Below, piece by piece: positions 47,872 through 57,777 of a stretch of DNA of 64,000 bases (positions are counted from its first letter, which is position 1; every line of letters begins with the position of its first letter). Under the pieces are notes generated by a model. The model had not been told where the DNA came from. It saw only the letters and a program-made list of their open reading frames with translations, and made no database searches. The position numbers and the translations under genes are program-made. The stretch is from contig CP094668.1 in assembly GCA_022836915.1 (NCBI GenBank), positions 4,960,001-5,024,000 of the forward strand. Reading direction: 5' to 3'. The DNA is from Paenibacillus sp. OVF10. GTDB lineage: Bacteria; Bacillota; Bacilli; Paenibacillales; Paenibacillaceae.

Positions 47872-50202
47872 ATGGCAAATTCGGCACTCAAGCCATCCTT
47901 GCTCAACAGATTCAAGCTCAGCTGGAATCATTTCAAATCAAGGCTTCTGCTGAAATATGCCTTTTCTTACATTCTCATATTTCTTATCCCTCTGACAGGT
48001 GTAACTATTTTTGTATATGAAAACGCTGTCAAAGGATTGCGTGTAGAGATTGAACAATCAAATGTCAATCAGCTTAACCAGGTGAAGAGCACTATAGATA
48101 ACCGTATGAATGAGCTTCAGGAAATAGCAGGAAGAATCGCCTATGACAAACACCTGACCCCTTATATGGTACAGCATCCCTATTACAGTTTGGAGGCGAT
48201 TCAGGCGCTGGCCAATTACAAAGCTAGCAGCAGCATTGCAGAGGATCTGCTTCTCTATTTCCATAACGATGCCAACATCTATTCGTACCGCGGTCTGGCT
48301 AATCTTGACGTCACCTTTGATAGCCTCTATCAGTTCGAGCATTGGAATCCGGAAGAGTTGCGGCGGGACTTGAATGAAACTAGGCAGCCCCTGGTCCGTC
48401 CCGCTGAGAACGTGAAGGTTAATTCCCGAGTGGAGTCGATGCTCGTCATGCTTGTGCCCGTTAAACCTAATGACCCGTTTCCATATGGGACCGTTGTTTA
48501 TTTAATGAAAGAATCCAACCTTACCGGGGTCATGGATTCGATTTTGAGTGATTTTTCAGGAAGCAGTTATATTTTCAGTCCCTCCGGAGAGGTGTTGACC
48601 GCAAATAGCCATGGCATCAGCCTTCCCCAGGACGAAATTGAGAATTTAGCTACACTTGAGCCCGGTATTCATAATTTGAAGATGGATGGAGAACAATACT
48701 CCGTTGTTTCAGTCCAATCTGAAGAAAATGGCTGGACCTATGTGACCACGATGCCAAGCTTCCAATTTTTCAGCCGTGTCGCCCATGTCCAAACCCTCAT
48801 CCTGATCGTCTTCTGTATTACCGTCATTACCGGCATAGCTGCTGCGCTGTTGTTAGCCAAACGGCAGTACCATCCGATCAGGGATTTGATGGACAAGATG
48901 AAAGGCAGCGGCGATGATGCTCCCAAGCTCCGCAATGAATGGGAATGGATACGCCAGACCCTCCACAATTACAGTGTGAAAATTGATTTTCAGGAGCCCT
49001 TTGTCCGCAATCAGTGTATGCTACTGTTACTCAAGCACGGCAAGCCGGATGATCCGGAGATCGAACAAATGATCCTTAGCGCAGGATTTAGGCATCCTCA
49101 AGGACAAGGTCTCTATTTCTCAGCTATTCTGTCCTGGGATGATACTATGCCCGGCGGCAAGTCCTGGCAGGAACGCCATCTGTTGCAGGGAATACTCAGC
49201 AATGTATGTCTTCCCGGTACCGGTGCTCAAATCTTCGGTGTAGAATTCTCGGTCAAGGATCAGTTTGCCCTGATTATTTCACTTCCCGGTGATGCGGACA
49301 AGCCGATTCAAAGCCAATTGGAGCAGGTCATTGAAGCCATTCAAACGTTAATCCGCGAGCACTCTCAGCTATCTCTAAGTATCGGTGTCGGCATGGCCTA
49401 CAGAGACTTGGCCCGTCTTAACCAATCCTTCATTGAAGCCGCTGCAGCTCTGGAGCACCGGATCATCCGGCGCAGCGGTCAGGTCACTTATTTCGAGCAG
49501 CTTGCAGAGCTGAACCCTTCTGCTGCCGAGAGCTTCTGGATTCCACGCAAATCCATGCTGAAAATGGAGCAGAGTCTAAAGCAGGGCAACGAATCAGTAG
49601 CTGTCCAAATGATTGCCGATACCATTCATACGATCAAAGACGAGCCGTTGCAAGTTCATCTACTGCGCTGCATCTGTTTTGATCTGCTGAACACTTTTCT
49701 ACGCACCGCCTCCGAGCTTGGTATGAACGAAGTGTTCGCTAATATGCCGGAATTAACTTCCTTCGAAACACTTGAAGAGCTGGAAAGTCGTTTGCTCAGT
49801 CTGGCCGCTGACATTTGCGCGCAGGTGGAGCTGAATACAAAGACAAGTGAGTCTACATTAATGGATGACGTTCTGACTTACGTGGATCAACAGTTTGCAG
49901 ACTACACACTCAGTCTAGAGCATGTGGCGCTTAAGTTTGCCATTTCAACTTCTTATTTAAGCCGGAGCTTCAAAGAGAAGACCGGCAGCAATTTCTCACA
50001 ATATATCTGGCAGCGTCGTGTGGATGAAGTCATGCGACTGCTGGAGAATACTAGCGCGCCGCTCAAAGAAATTATCGAACAGGTCGGTTATATGGATGCG
50101 CCAAATTTCATCCGCAAGTTCAAAAAAGAAATCGGTCTGACGCCAGGGCAGTATCGCAAGGAACATGCCTTGAGAGGGCTTACTACGAAAAGACCTGTTT
50201 AA
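47872..50202 (+). CDS. membrane-bound AraC family transcriptional regulator
   Basis: A 776-residue regulator joining an extracytoplasmic sensor to a DNA-binding domain in one chain. TM1 is at about residues 30-50 (YAFSYILIFLIPLTGVTIFVY), a Cache-like sensor covers 55-295, TM2 is at about 302-325, a GGDEF-derived-looking middle domain follows and the C-terminal double HTH (LEHVALKFAISTSYLSRSFKEK and IIEQVGYMDAPNFIRKFKKE) ends the protein. Such YesS-like proteins control neighbouring polysaccharide genes. It is divergent from the dga operon and points at the GH130-ABC genes, so it may control both. RBS: CTGGAGGGACTGCTTC. Confidence 0.88.
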   Translation: MANSALKPSLLNRFKLSWNHFKSRLLLKYAFSYILIFLIPLTGVTIFVYENAVKGLRVEIEQSNVNQLNQVKSTIDNRMNELQEIAGRIAYDKHLTPYMVQHPYYSLEAIQALANYKASSSIAEDLLLYFHNDANIYSYRGLANLDVTFDSLYQFEHWNPEELRRDLNETRQPLVRPAENVKVNSRVESMLVMLVPVKPNDPFPYGTVVYLMKESNLTGVMDSILSDFSGSSYIFSPSGEVLTANSHGISLPQDEIENLATLEPGIHNLKMDGEQYSVVSVQSEENGWTYVTTMPSFQFFSRVAHVQTLILIVFCITVITGIAAALLLAKRQYHPIRDLMDKMKGSGDDAPKLRNEWEWIRQTLHNYSVKIDFQEPFVRNQCMLLLLKHGKPDDPEIEQMILSAGFRHPQGQGLYFSAILSWDDTMPGGKSWQERHLLQGILSNVCLPGTGAQIFGVEFSVKDQFALIISLPGDADKPIQSQLEQVIEAIQTLIREHSQLSLSIGVGMAYRDLARLNQSFIEAAAALEHRIIRRSGQVTYFEQLAELNPSAAESFWIPRKSMLKMEQSLKQGNESVAVQMIADTIHTIKDEPLQVHLLRCICFDLLNTFLRTASELGMNEVFANMPELTSFETLEELESRLLSLAADICAQVELNTKTSESTLMDDVLTYVDQQFADYTLSLEHVALKFAISTSYLSRSFKEKTGSNFSQYIWQRRVDEVMRLLENTSAPLKEIIEQVGYMDAPNFIRKFKKEIGLTPGQYRKEHALRGLTTKRPV

Positions 50203-50262
50203 GTTGGTGGAGCTTGCACCCTTTCTGTTCTACATTTTTATATTTGAAGATACAGCTTCATT

Positions 50263-51292
50263 TTATGGTTTATTTTGCTGCTGCCCTTCCTGGAGGATGT
50301 GCTCTACCAGCTCATCCAGAGGAACTGTTGCAAGGGCAATCGCCGTATCTGTTACCCCGTAATAGATATAGAGCAGTCCATCTTTGACCACATTTCCGGT
50401 CGGGAAGATGACATTGGGGATCTGGAACCCAAATTTCTCATAATACGTCTCCGGCTCCATAATAAAATGATGCGTCCGGGCAATGATTTTCTCCGGCTGC
50501 TCCAAATCCAGCAGCATGGCCCCCACACGGTAGACAATGTCCTCATCGACGCCATGATAGAGCACCAGCCAGCCCTTGTCCGTACGTACCGGGGGCGTAG
50601 AGCCACCAATCTTCCGCGATTCCCAGGAAAGGTTCTGGGCGGTAGCGAGCAGCTTTGGCTCCTCCCAGTTCACGAGATCCTCGGAGTAGGTAATCCACAT
50701 GGCCGCCTTATCCGTACCGTAGGCTTCTCCCACATATTCCTCGGGGCGGCGCAGCAGTACAAATTTGCCGCCTATTTTCTCGGGGAACAGAATGTTGTCC
50801 CGGTCATTAATATCAAGAGGTGTCGTGTCCGCCACATACTCCCAATCCAGCAGATTATCTGATTTCAAAATGGAGGAACGGGTCAGCCAATGTCCCTCCT
50901 CGTCCCCCACCCGTCCGGATATTCCGGAATAGAGCGAAGGGGACGCCTGCCCCGGTAGGATAGTAACTCATAGCACAGGGGCGAAGGGCGTAGTTCAGAT
51001 AGAAGGTTCCGTCAATTTTGACAATCCGCGGGTCCTGTACACTACCATAAGGGAATCCCAGCATGTCTGGCGTCACAATTGGCTCATCCTTCACGTGGGT
51101 AAAGTTCACCCCGTCTTCACTCTCTAGCAGACCCAAGTAATTTTTGCATGGAGTTAGGGAACCAGCGGTGCGCTCAATCATATAAAATTTGCCGTTATCG
51201 ATGATAACTGCAGGGTTGAAAACTGTAACCTTGCGCCATTCATAGTCGCCCGGGACGACAATGGGATTATTCGGATGTCTCGTGATTTGCAT
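50263..51292 (-). CDS. GH130 family beta-mannoside phosphorylase-like protein, frameshifted
   Basis: About 342 residues of a five-bladed propeller of family GH130, which phosphorolyses beta-1,2- or beta-1,4-mannosides to mannose 1-phosphate. Motifs: NPAVIIDNGKFYMIERTAG and VQDPRIVKIDGTFYLNYA, the latter with the catalytic Asp. An extra base in the run at 50950-50953 (CCCC) breaks the frame; the joined part reads YYPTGQASPSLYSGISGRVGDEEG. It is the last gene of the ABC transporter operon, downstream of the solute-binding protein. No signal peptide, so it is cytoplasmic. Confidence 0.84.
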
Positions 51293-51378
51293 GTCTAATC
51301 CTCCTGCATTTAATGTTCAGGAACACGTTTTATGCTTATATCTCATTTTTTACAGCAAATTTCTGCGCATAGACCTGG

Positions 51379-52988
51379 TTAGTTGGATTTCCAGCGATCA
51401 TAGGCAGCCTGGTTGATTTCAACCATACGCTCTCCACCCATTTTTTTGACGGTCGCCACATAATTGTCCCAGCCCGTAAGTGGCTCGGCTCCAGTGATGA
51501 ATTTCGCCTCCATCTGATTCACATATGTCTTCAAATCAGAATTCAGGCTACTGATTTCGGTCTGCTCTTCCACGGTAAGAAACAGAGTTGGAAACGGAAT
51601 CCGTGCGCCTTTATCGAGAAGCTTCTGCTTGGTCTCCTGCTCTACCCACAAGTCAAAGTCTGTCTTCAGCCCCTTATTAATATCATCCATGGACAGGGTT
51701 GGAGCGGGAATACCGTAGTTAGGTGTCAGTGTTGCCCGATAATCTTCCATTTCCTTGCCGTCTGGTACCGGCAAGTACTGTTTGACACGGTTCTCTTTAT
51801 CGGTGTACTCCCAGAGAATGCCCTCTGGACCTTTATTAAAAAACATGGCACCCTCATAGGAATAGAGATAATCCACCCAGCGTATAGAGGCTTCCGGCGC
51901 AGGATTACTCTGCGTGATAGCAAAAGCGCCGCTTGTAATCCCCCTGTTCTTTGCAATCGCTGGAGCTGCAACGGATTCACTGTGGACAGGTGCAAACATC
52001 GGATCTGCCGTCGAAGGCTCTCCACCTTTGCTCATGTAGGCATGCCAGTCCGAAAAGAGGGCGATTTGATTGTTCTGTGCTTTGGCCTTTTTTGCTCCGC
52101 TGTTTGTGAGAAACTCTCATGATCCAGCAGGTCTTCAGACCACAGGCGGTTCATATAGGTCAGATATTCCTTGTAGCCTTCTTCAAGCGGTGTATAATGC
52201 ACCTTGTCCGCATCGTCCACATAAATTTCTTCTTCATAGATGCCGAAGGCACCAAGCAGCCATGTACGGATATCACGGAGGTTCGCAGCGGGTGTTGTTA
52301 CCGAAGAAATTGGAATTTCATCGGCTATGCCATTACCGTTGGGATCTTCCTCTTTCACTCGTTTCAGATAGATATACAACTCCTCTGTCGTTTCGGGAAG
52401 TTTATCGATATTGAGCGCCTTCAGGAAGTCCCCGTTATACCACATCGGATTGCGGTACCAGTGCTGGCTAAGTTCTACTACCGGCAAGGAATAGATATGC
52501 CCGTCCGGTGCAGTGATTGATTTGCGGACATCCGGATTCTCCTCAAGTAGCGCCTTGAAATTCGGAGCATACTCTTCGATCAGATCCTCCAGTGGAATGA
52601 GGATACCCTGCTCTCCGTAATTCATCTGCTCTGCAGTTGTCAAACCGGCAGCATAGAGGATATCCGGGTAATCCCCACTGGCGAGCACCAGATTTTTCTT
52701 GGTTTCGAAGCTGTCCTTCGGTGCATTCTTGTATTCCAGCGTAATACCGGTCTTCTCCTGCATCTGCTGAAGCACCGCCATGTTCTCCCAGTTCTGAATC
52801 CCTACATCTGGCGCCATAAGCGACAGAGTAACGGGTTCATTAACAATCGGGAAACCTTCATTGTTCACAGTGACTTTTCCGAGATTGTTGTTTGCTTCAC
52901 CTTCGTTTGAATTGCTGCAGCCTGCCAGTAGTGTAAGAACTAAAGCCAAAGATAACAGAAGCTTCCATGGTTTGCGTGTGGTCGGCAT
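51379..52988 (-). CDS. extracellular solute-binding lipoprotein, ABC importer, frameshifted
   Basis: About 536 residues. The signal peptide ends in LTLLAGC with lipidated Cys24, so it is membrane-tethered. Large family 1 type sugar-binding protein (LipO/YtcQ-like): SLMAPDVGIQNWENMAVLQQ, DYPDILYAAG, RIPISS-like EIPISSVTTPAANL. A missing A in a six-A run near 52090 splits it. It presents an oligosaccharide to the two permeases encoded upstream. Confidence 0.88.
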
Positions 52989-53025
52989 TCATAATTCCTC
53001 CTTGTTATCATCACATTTTAACTGT

Positions 53026-53936
53026 TTAGCCTTTAACAGAGCCGATCATGACCCCTTGGACAAAGTAACGCTGCAAGAACGGATAGATTGCCACGATGGG
53101 CAGTGTGGATACAACAATGACTCCATATTTAATCAGCGATGCCGTTTCTGCCTTATTATTCATGGCGGTCGCCACCTCGCCGTTGATTGATGAGCCCGTG
53201 GTTTCCGCCGTCATTTCCTGAAGGACAAGGATCTGACGCAGAACCATCTGCAGCGGATACTTCGCTTCATCATTTAAATAGATCAGGGACGGGAAGTAGC
53301 TGTTCCAGTGGCTCACCCCATAGAACAGGGCCATAACAGCAACAATCGGTGCCGACAGCGGTAGAACAATGCGAATGAACAGCTTTAGATTTGTACAGCC
53401 GTCAATGTGCGCTGCTTCCTGAAGTTCTTTTGGGATGGTCGTCTGAAAAAAGGTGCGGGCCACGACGATATTCCAGACCGAAGCGGCCACCGGCAGAATC
53501 AATGCCCACATGCTGTTCATGAGTCCAAGATTCTTGACCAGCAGATACGTCGGTACAATTCCGCCGCTGAAGAACATCGTGAACAGAATGAGGCCCATGA
53601 ACAACTGGCGCCCGACAAAATCAGATCTGCTGAGCGCATACGAGGCCGGCAGAGTGACGGCGAGATTGAGTAGAGTCCCCACCACAGTGTAAATAATGGT
53701 GTTCCAGTAACCACTCCATATCTTCGGGTTCTCAAACACAAGCTTGTAGCCGTCCAGTGTTACATTCTTCGGAAACAACCACATTGCTCCCGAATTGACG
53801 TCCTGCGGTGAACTAATTGAAGCGCTGAGAATATAGATGAGCGGATAGAGAACAACCAGCAGTGAAAGACCTAAATAAATATAAGTGCTGATCAGAAAAA
53901 GCTTGTCCCCCTGGATTCTTTCATCGCAGTAACCAT
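53026..53936 (-). CDS. carbohydrate ABC transporter permease (LplC/YtcP-like), frameshifted
   Basis: About 303 residues with six membrane segments. The EAA loop that contacts the ATPase is KELQEAAHIDGCTNLKLFIRIVLPLSAP. A missing base in the GGGGG run near 53908-53912 splits off the first 12 residues; joined N terminus reads LFLISTYIYLGLSLLVVLYP. The start is ATG at 53936 with AAAGGAG nine bases before. Follows the other permease by 16 bp. Confidence 0.88.
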
Positions 53937-53952
53937 AGACTTCAACTCCTTT

Positions 53953-54901
53953 CTACCAGAGGCTGTTCTCACTGGTGCGTTTGGCGATCTGGTTGACCGT
54001 AACAAGTAAAATAACGTTAACTACCGAGTTGAATAATCCCACGGCCGTTGAGAAGCTATACTGGGCGTTCACCAAACCGGCGCGGTATACATAGGTGGAT
54101 ATTACATCGGAAGCTTCCATATTGAGTGAATTCTGCAGCAGCAGAATCTTCTCGAAGCCAAGGCCCAGTATATTACCCATATTTAAGATCAGCATGATCG
54201 TAATCGTGGGTAATATCGTCGGCAGATTGATATGCAGCACCCGTTTAATTCGGCTTGCTCCATCCATAATGGCCGCTTCATGGAGCTGGGGATCTACCCC
54301 AGACAGAGCCGCGAGATAAATAATGGTTCCCCACCCGGTGCTCTGCCAGACGCCGGAGAATACATACACCGTCTTAAACCATGCGGGATCAGTCAGAAAT
54401 TGTGCTGGTTCAAGACCAATGAACTCGATGAACCGGACAATCATTCCGCTGGAAGGTGATAAAAAGGTAATGATCATACCTGCCATGACAACTACAGAAA
54501 TGAAATGGGGTGCATAGGTCACTGTCTGGACCGATTTCTTGAACGGGCCGTTGCGGACTTCGTTGAAGGCCAGCGCCAGAATGATAGGCAGGGGAAATCC
54601 GATGGCAAGTTCATAGAAGCTGATACTGAATGTGTTCCAGAGCAGATCCCAAAAAATAAGAATTGAAGAACCGTTCAAAATGGTCAAAACCAACCCATTC
54701 GCTGCCTGTAATTCCTTTCGAAGGTACGAAATTCTTAAAAGCAATCTGAATGCCGTACATCGGACCATAATGAAAAACAAGGAAATACAACAACGCGGGA
54801 AGCATGAACAGATAAAGCTCCCAGTTTTTCCAAATTCTTTTGCCAAGGGAGTTCTTCTTCAATGAAGGACTTACGGATATTACAGTGTGACTCTCCTTCA
54901 C
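53953..54901 (-). CDS. sugar ABC transporter permease (LplB-like), frameshifted
   Basis: About 315 residues with six membrane segments. It has the LplB-style front (ELYLFMLPALLYFLVFHYGPMYGIQIAFKNF) and the EAA loop LHEAAIMDGASRIKRVLHINLP. An extra T in the T run near 54650-54655 breaks the frame; the joined site reads NSYFWDLLWNTFSISF. The start is GTG after GAAAGGAGTGGGAGA. No ATPase gene is present; such importers use a shared MsmX-type ATPase. First gene of the operon. Confidence 0.88.
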
Positions 54902-54975
54902 TCTCCCACTCCTTTCTATGTCTTTTTCATTAGATACGATGATGTTGCTGCTTTGCGTTCTTGCTGACCCCTTTT

Positions 54976-54989
54976 TGGTAACGCTTACA
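54976..54989 (-). promoter_or_regulatory. cre-like box before the ABC operon
   Basis: TGGTAACGCTTACA on the plus strand matches 12 of 14 consensus positions (TGWAANCGNTNWCA). It lies six bases downstream of the putative -10 box. Confidence 0.5.
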
Positions 54990-54995
54990 GTTCGA

Positions 54996-55025
54996 AGTAT
55001 AGTGAAACTAAGATGACACAGTAAA
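54996..55025 (-). promoter_or_regulatory. putative promoter of the ABC-GH130 operon
   Basis: TTTACT (55020-55025) and TATACT (54996-55001) with an 18-bp spacer on the minus strand. Confidence 0.45.
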
Positions 55026-55486
55026 TATGTAGCTTCTGCATTGTCATGTTTAGGATGTGTAAAACCGCGCTACTGCGGTACTTTCCGTTCAGCCCTGATG
55101 AAGATGGTTGCAGAAGGAGCAAGGCTGTAAATATGTGAATTACGAACCTCTCTTCACGCTGCAAAAGATACATATTGTGATCACAAGCAGGAATGCAAAC
55201 ATTTGCTATGTCAATGCTCTCCACAAAACAACCTGAGGACCTTGACTCCATTGGCGAAGTTACTTTGTTACGAACAGATCAAACTGACGAAACAAATTCG
55301 GAATGTCCTCCTCTCTCCGCATGCTTTCTGAAAAAGAAACGAGACCTTCTGCTTTGATTCGGATCTCTTGACCTCTCCATTCAATTCCTGATTAGTAACT
55401 GAACAATATTCTGATAAAAAAGCTGTTGCGGGGGACACTACGTCACAATCTATAATGAAAAAAATATGATAGAAGGAGTTTTCATT

Positions 55487-55950
55487 ATGTCTGAGAACCA
55501 TGCAAAGGAACAGTATAAAATACTGTTGATCGCATTACTAACGCAATCAGCTTTTCTATTTATTGGATTTATTTTTATTGGTTTTTTTAAGTGGGGAGGA
55601 ATATTACCATTTATAGCTTCCTTATTCATGCCAAACGAGATTAGTATGTTATCCGCAATCATCATTGGTCTTATTTTTAGTTTTTTTGTTACTACGATTG
55701 TTCTAATTACATTCACCAGAACAAGAACAGAACTCCCTAAAACTGAGGGGTCAGATATGATTAAAAAAATAATGATCCGACCAAGTGGTATAGCTTTAAC
55801 GGCGATAGGTGGTATATTTGAAGAATTCTTTTTAGAGGTGTCCTGATCGGATTATTTATTGGATATTCTTTGATCGTGGATTGGCTTGTCATTCTAATAA
55901 GCACTTTTCTATTTTGGATAATACATGTTCCTCAATATAAAGGAGCTACG
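55487..55950 (+). pseudogene. CPBP family intramembrane protease, frameshifted and cut by IS200
   Basis: The first 155 or so residues of a CAAX-type (Abi/CPBP) membrane protease. Four hydrophobic segments are visible. The first catalytic motif is FEEFFFRG (EExxxR) after adding one T to the TTTTT run near 55832; the second is FWIIHVPQ with the metal-binding histidine. The remaining motifs and segments are missing because the reading frame runs into the IS200 right-end hairpin just after QYKG. The start is ATG 55487 after AGAAGGAG. Confidence 0.75.
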
Positions 55951-56081
55951 GGTAGGGATAAAATCAGGACCACCCGTCCAACGGGTGGTTTGCTCTTGGG
56001 GTATAACCCCTGTTGCCAAACTGCGCCTAAAGACGCTAGCCTGACAGCAGGGCTGTTCAGGCTCAGTGTTGTTTGTCACTT

Positions 56082-56576
56082 TCACTCACCAGTTAAACTG
56101 GTTTTACTTCTTTTGCTCCGATTACTGCTGAATGGATCTTCGTATTCTTTTACACTCAGCTTATCTAACGCTTGATCATGTGCTTCTTGTTCACGAATAT
56201 ATTTTCTTACCGTTGCTTCATTTAGACCCACTGTACTCACATAGTACCCTTCTGCCCAAAACTTTCGATTGCCGTATTTATACTTGAGCTGGGCATGCTT
56301 CTCGAATATCATTAGCGAACTTTTCCCCTTTAGATATCCCATGAACGTTGAGACAGCTATTTTCGGTGGAATCGCTACCAACATATGAACATGATCGGGC
56401 ATCATATGACCTTCTATAATTTCTACTCCCTTGTACTTACATAGACGTCTAAAAATTTCGATTAAGTCTTTTCTCACTTGATTATAGATTTCTTTCCGTC
56501 TATACTTCGGGGTGAATACAATGTGGTATTTGCACATCCACTTTGTGTGAGCTAGGCTATAGCTCTTGTTTGCCAT
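56082..56576 (-). CDS. tnpA: IS200/IS605 family transposase TnpA (Y1 HUH)
   Basis: A 164-residue HUH transposase that cuts and joins single-stranded DNA. The metal-binding HUH motif is DHVHMLV (about residues 62-68) and the catalytic tyrosine is in the C-terminal helix VRKYIREQ (about 125-132). The protein appears intact, so the element may still move. A 13-bp perfect stem directly before the gene holds part of the ribosome binding site. Confidence 0.92.
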   Translation of the reverse strand: MANKSYSLAHTKWMCKYHIVFTPKYRRKEIYNQVRKDLIEIFRRLCKYKGVEIIEGHMMPDHVHMLVAIPPKIAVSTFMGYLKGKSSLMIFEKHAQLKYKYGNRKFWAEGYYVSTVGLNEATVRKYIREQEAHDQALDKLSVKEYEDPFSSNRSKRSKTSLTGE

Positions 56577-56633
56577 CTAAGACCATTCCTTTCTTTGAGC
56601 CTGAACATCTCAATTTTATCGGAATGGTCTTAG
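56577..56633 (-). promoter_or_regulatory. tnpA leader hairpin masking the ribosome binding site
   Basis: CTAAGACCATTCC (56577-56589) and GGAATGGTCTTAG (56621-56633) are perfectly complementary. In the tnpA mRNA the downstream arm includes the GGA of the AAAGGA site and ends next to the ATG. In IS200 elements such a leader stem is known to repress transposase translation. Confidence 0.75.
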
Positions 56634-56720
56634 TGGTCAAACCCTCGATTCCTCCACCCGCATAGCGGGTGGTTTTTTGTTTCGCACGTTACACGCACTC
56701 AACTGGCTAAAGCCATAATA

Positions 56721-56746
56721 AAAAAAGCCGCTATCTGAGCGACTTT
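56721..56746 (-). terminator. terminator after cupin 1
   Basis: AAGCCGCT pairs with AGCGACTT (one mismatch), T7 on the minus strand. It shares sequence with 37252-37288. Confidence 0.7.
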
Positions 56747-56803
56747 CAATGGAACAATATTATTGTATCCTGCCAGTATGTTTGTGTTGTTTCATCAACT
56801 TCA

Positions 56804-57169
56804 TTATATCCAAATATCATTGACTGCTGTTAATTCCGACTCGGTTTCCCCAGTATTTACTACTCCCCTGGGCTCTACCATCATGATATGACATTCCTGG
56901 TATGCAAACGTTTTGTGTTCGACTCCTCTCGGTACAATGAACATCTCTCCTTCGGAAATCTTTACCTGGCCATCGCGGAAATAGACAAACATCTCCCCTT
57001 TGATCACGATAAACACCTCATCGGTATCTTGATGATCGTGCCATACAAAATCCCCTTCGATTTTAACCAATTTAAACTGATAGTCATTCATTTCACCAAT
57101 AACTTTCGGAGACCAATGTTCATTGAACTTAGATAATTTCTCATTAAAATTAATAGGTTGGTAACTCAT
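56804..57169 (-). CDS. cupin domain-containing protein 1
   Basis: A 121-residue single cupin. Metal motif: FVWHDHQDTDEVFIVIKGE (H-x-H-x4-E) and the second motif VPRGVEHKTFA. This small type is often annotated as a mannose-6-phosphate isomerase-like cupin, but the function is open. The ATG at 57169 is chosen because AAAGGAG lies eight bases before; the upstream GTG overlaps that site. It is the paralogue of the next cupin, in tandem on the same strand. Confidence 0.82.
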   Translation of the reverse strand: MSYQPINFNEKLSKFNEHWSPKVIGEMNDYQFKLVKIEGDFVWHDHQDTDEVFIVIKGEMFVYFRDGQVKISEGEMFIVPRGVEHKTFAYQECHIMMVEPRGVVNTGETESELTAVNDIWI

Positions 57170-57257
57170 ATTAAACACTCCTTTTTATTGAGGCTTTAAG
57201 GCTTTAGACTATTGATTCAAAATATGCATAAATAATTCATGGATAAGCGGCGGTTCA

Positions 57258-57619
57258 TCAAATCCGTTGAGGGATTGAAACGGTTCGTTCATTCACTATA
57301 TTTCCTGTATTTAGTGTAGTTTTTGGTTCGATTAATAATAAATGGACCTCATCTTCAGCAATTGGCTGATGTTCAATACCTTTAGGTATAATCACAAACT
57401 CTCCTTCGTTAACAGCTATTTCACCGTCTCTCAAACGGATGAGTAGTCTCCTTTCCATACAAAGAACATTTCGTCCTCATGATCATGGTGATGCCAAATG
57501 AATTCTCCCTTTATCTTCACCATTTTTACGTAAGAATCATTCAACTCTCCACTTATTCTGGGATTAAAATAATCATGGATTCGCATAAATTTATCTTGTA
57601 TATTGATCTTTGAAATCAT
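57258..57619 (-). CDS. cupin domain-containing protein 2, frameshifted
   Basis: About 120 residues, paralogous to cupin 1. Motifs: FIWHHHDHEDEMFFVWKG and IPKGIEHQPIA. A missing base in GGAGACTACTC near 57440 splits the gene; the joined part reads LLIRLRDGEIAVNEGEF. The start ATG at 57619 follows AGGAGGGATCTC. It is divergent from a LysR gene 158 bp away, which suggests LysR control of both cupins. Confidence 0.8.
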
Positions 57620-57699
57620 GAGATCCCTCCTCATTATCCGATAACGAGATCATCAACCCATTGGCAATGGCGTTAATCCCTCTGATTCATTAAGTTTAC

Positions 57700-57770
57700 A
57701 TCCTATGATGCATCACGTAAAATTAAATAAAAGTATATAGATCATCATAATATGTGATGCAAAAGGAGAG
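57700..57770. promoter_or_regulatory. candidate LysR operator region
   Basis: Between cupin 2 and the divergent LysR gene, ATGATGCATCACG (57707-57719 region) and TATGTGATGCA (57751-57761 region) share an inverted GATGCATCAC/GTGATGC motif about 40 bp apart, typical spacing for two LysR half-sites and activation site. Confidence 0.45.
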
Positions 57771-57777
57771 GGCTGTT

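Larger units (their letters stand above)
54902..55486. other. intergenic region between ABC operon and CPBP gene
   Basis: About 585 bp. It holds the ABC operon promoter and cre-like box near 54976-55025; the rest shows no gene I can support. Confidence 0.55.
55950..56690 (-). mobile_element. IS200-type element (IS200/IS605 family, tnpA only)
   Basis: A single Y1 transposase gene flanked by subterminal hairpins: ACCACCCGT/ACGGGTGGT at 55969-55989 near the right end and CCACCCG/CGGGTGG at 56654-56672 near the left end. There are no terminal inverted repeats or target duplication, as expected. The exact ends are uncertain by about 20 bases. No tnpB or omegaRNA-like part is present. Confidence 0.85.

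Noticed and set aside
54985..55501. Two minus-strand open frames of 77-88 codons
   Set aside because: They overlap the ABC promoter region or the CPBP start, and have no ribosome sites or family features.
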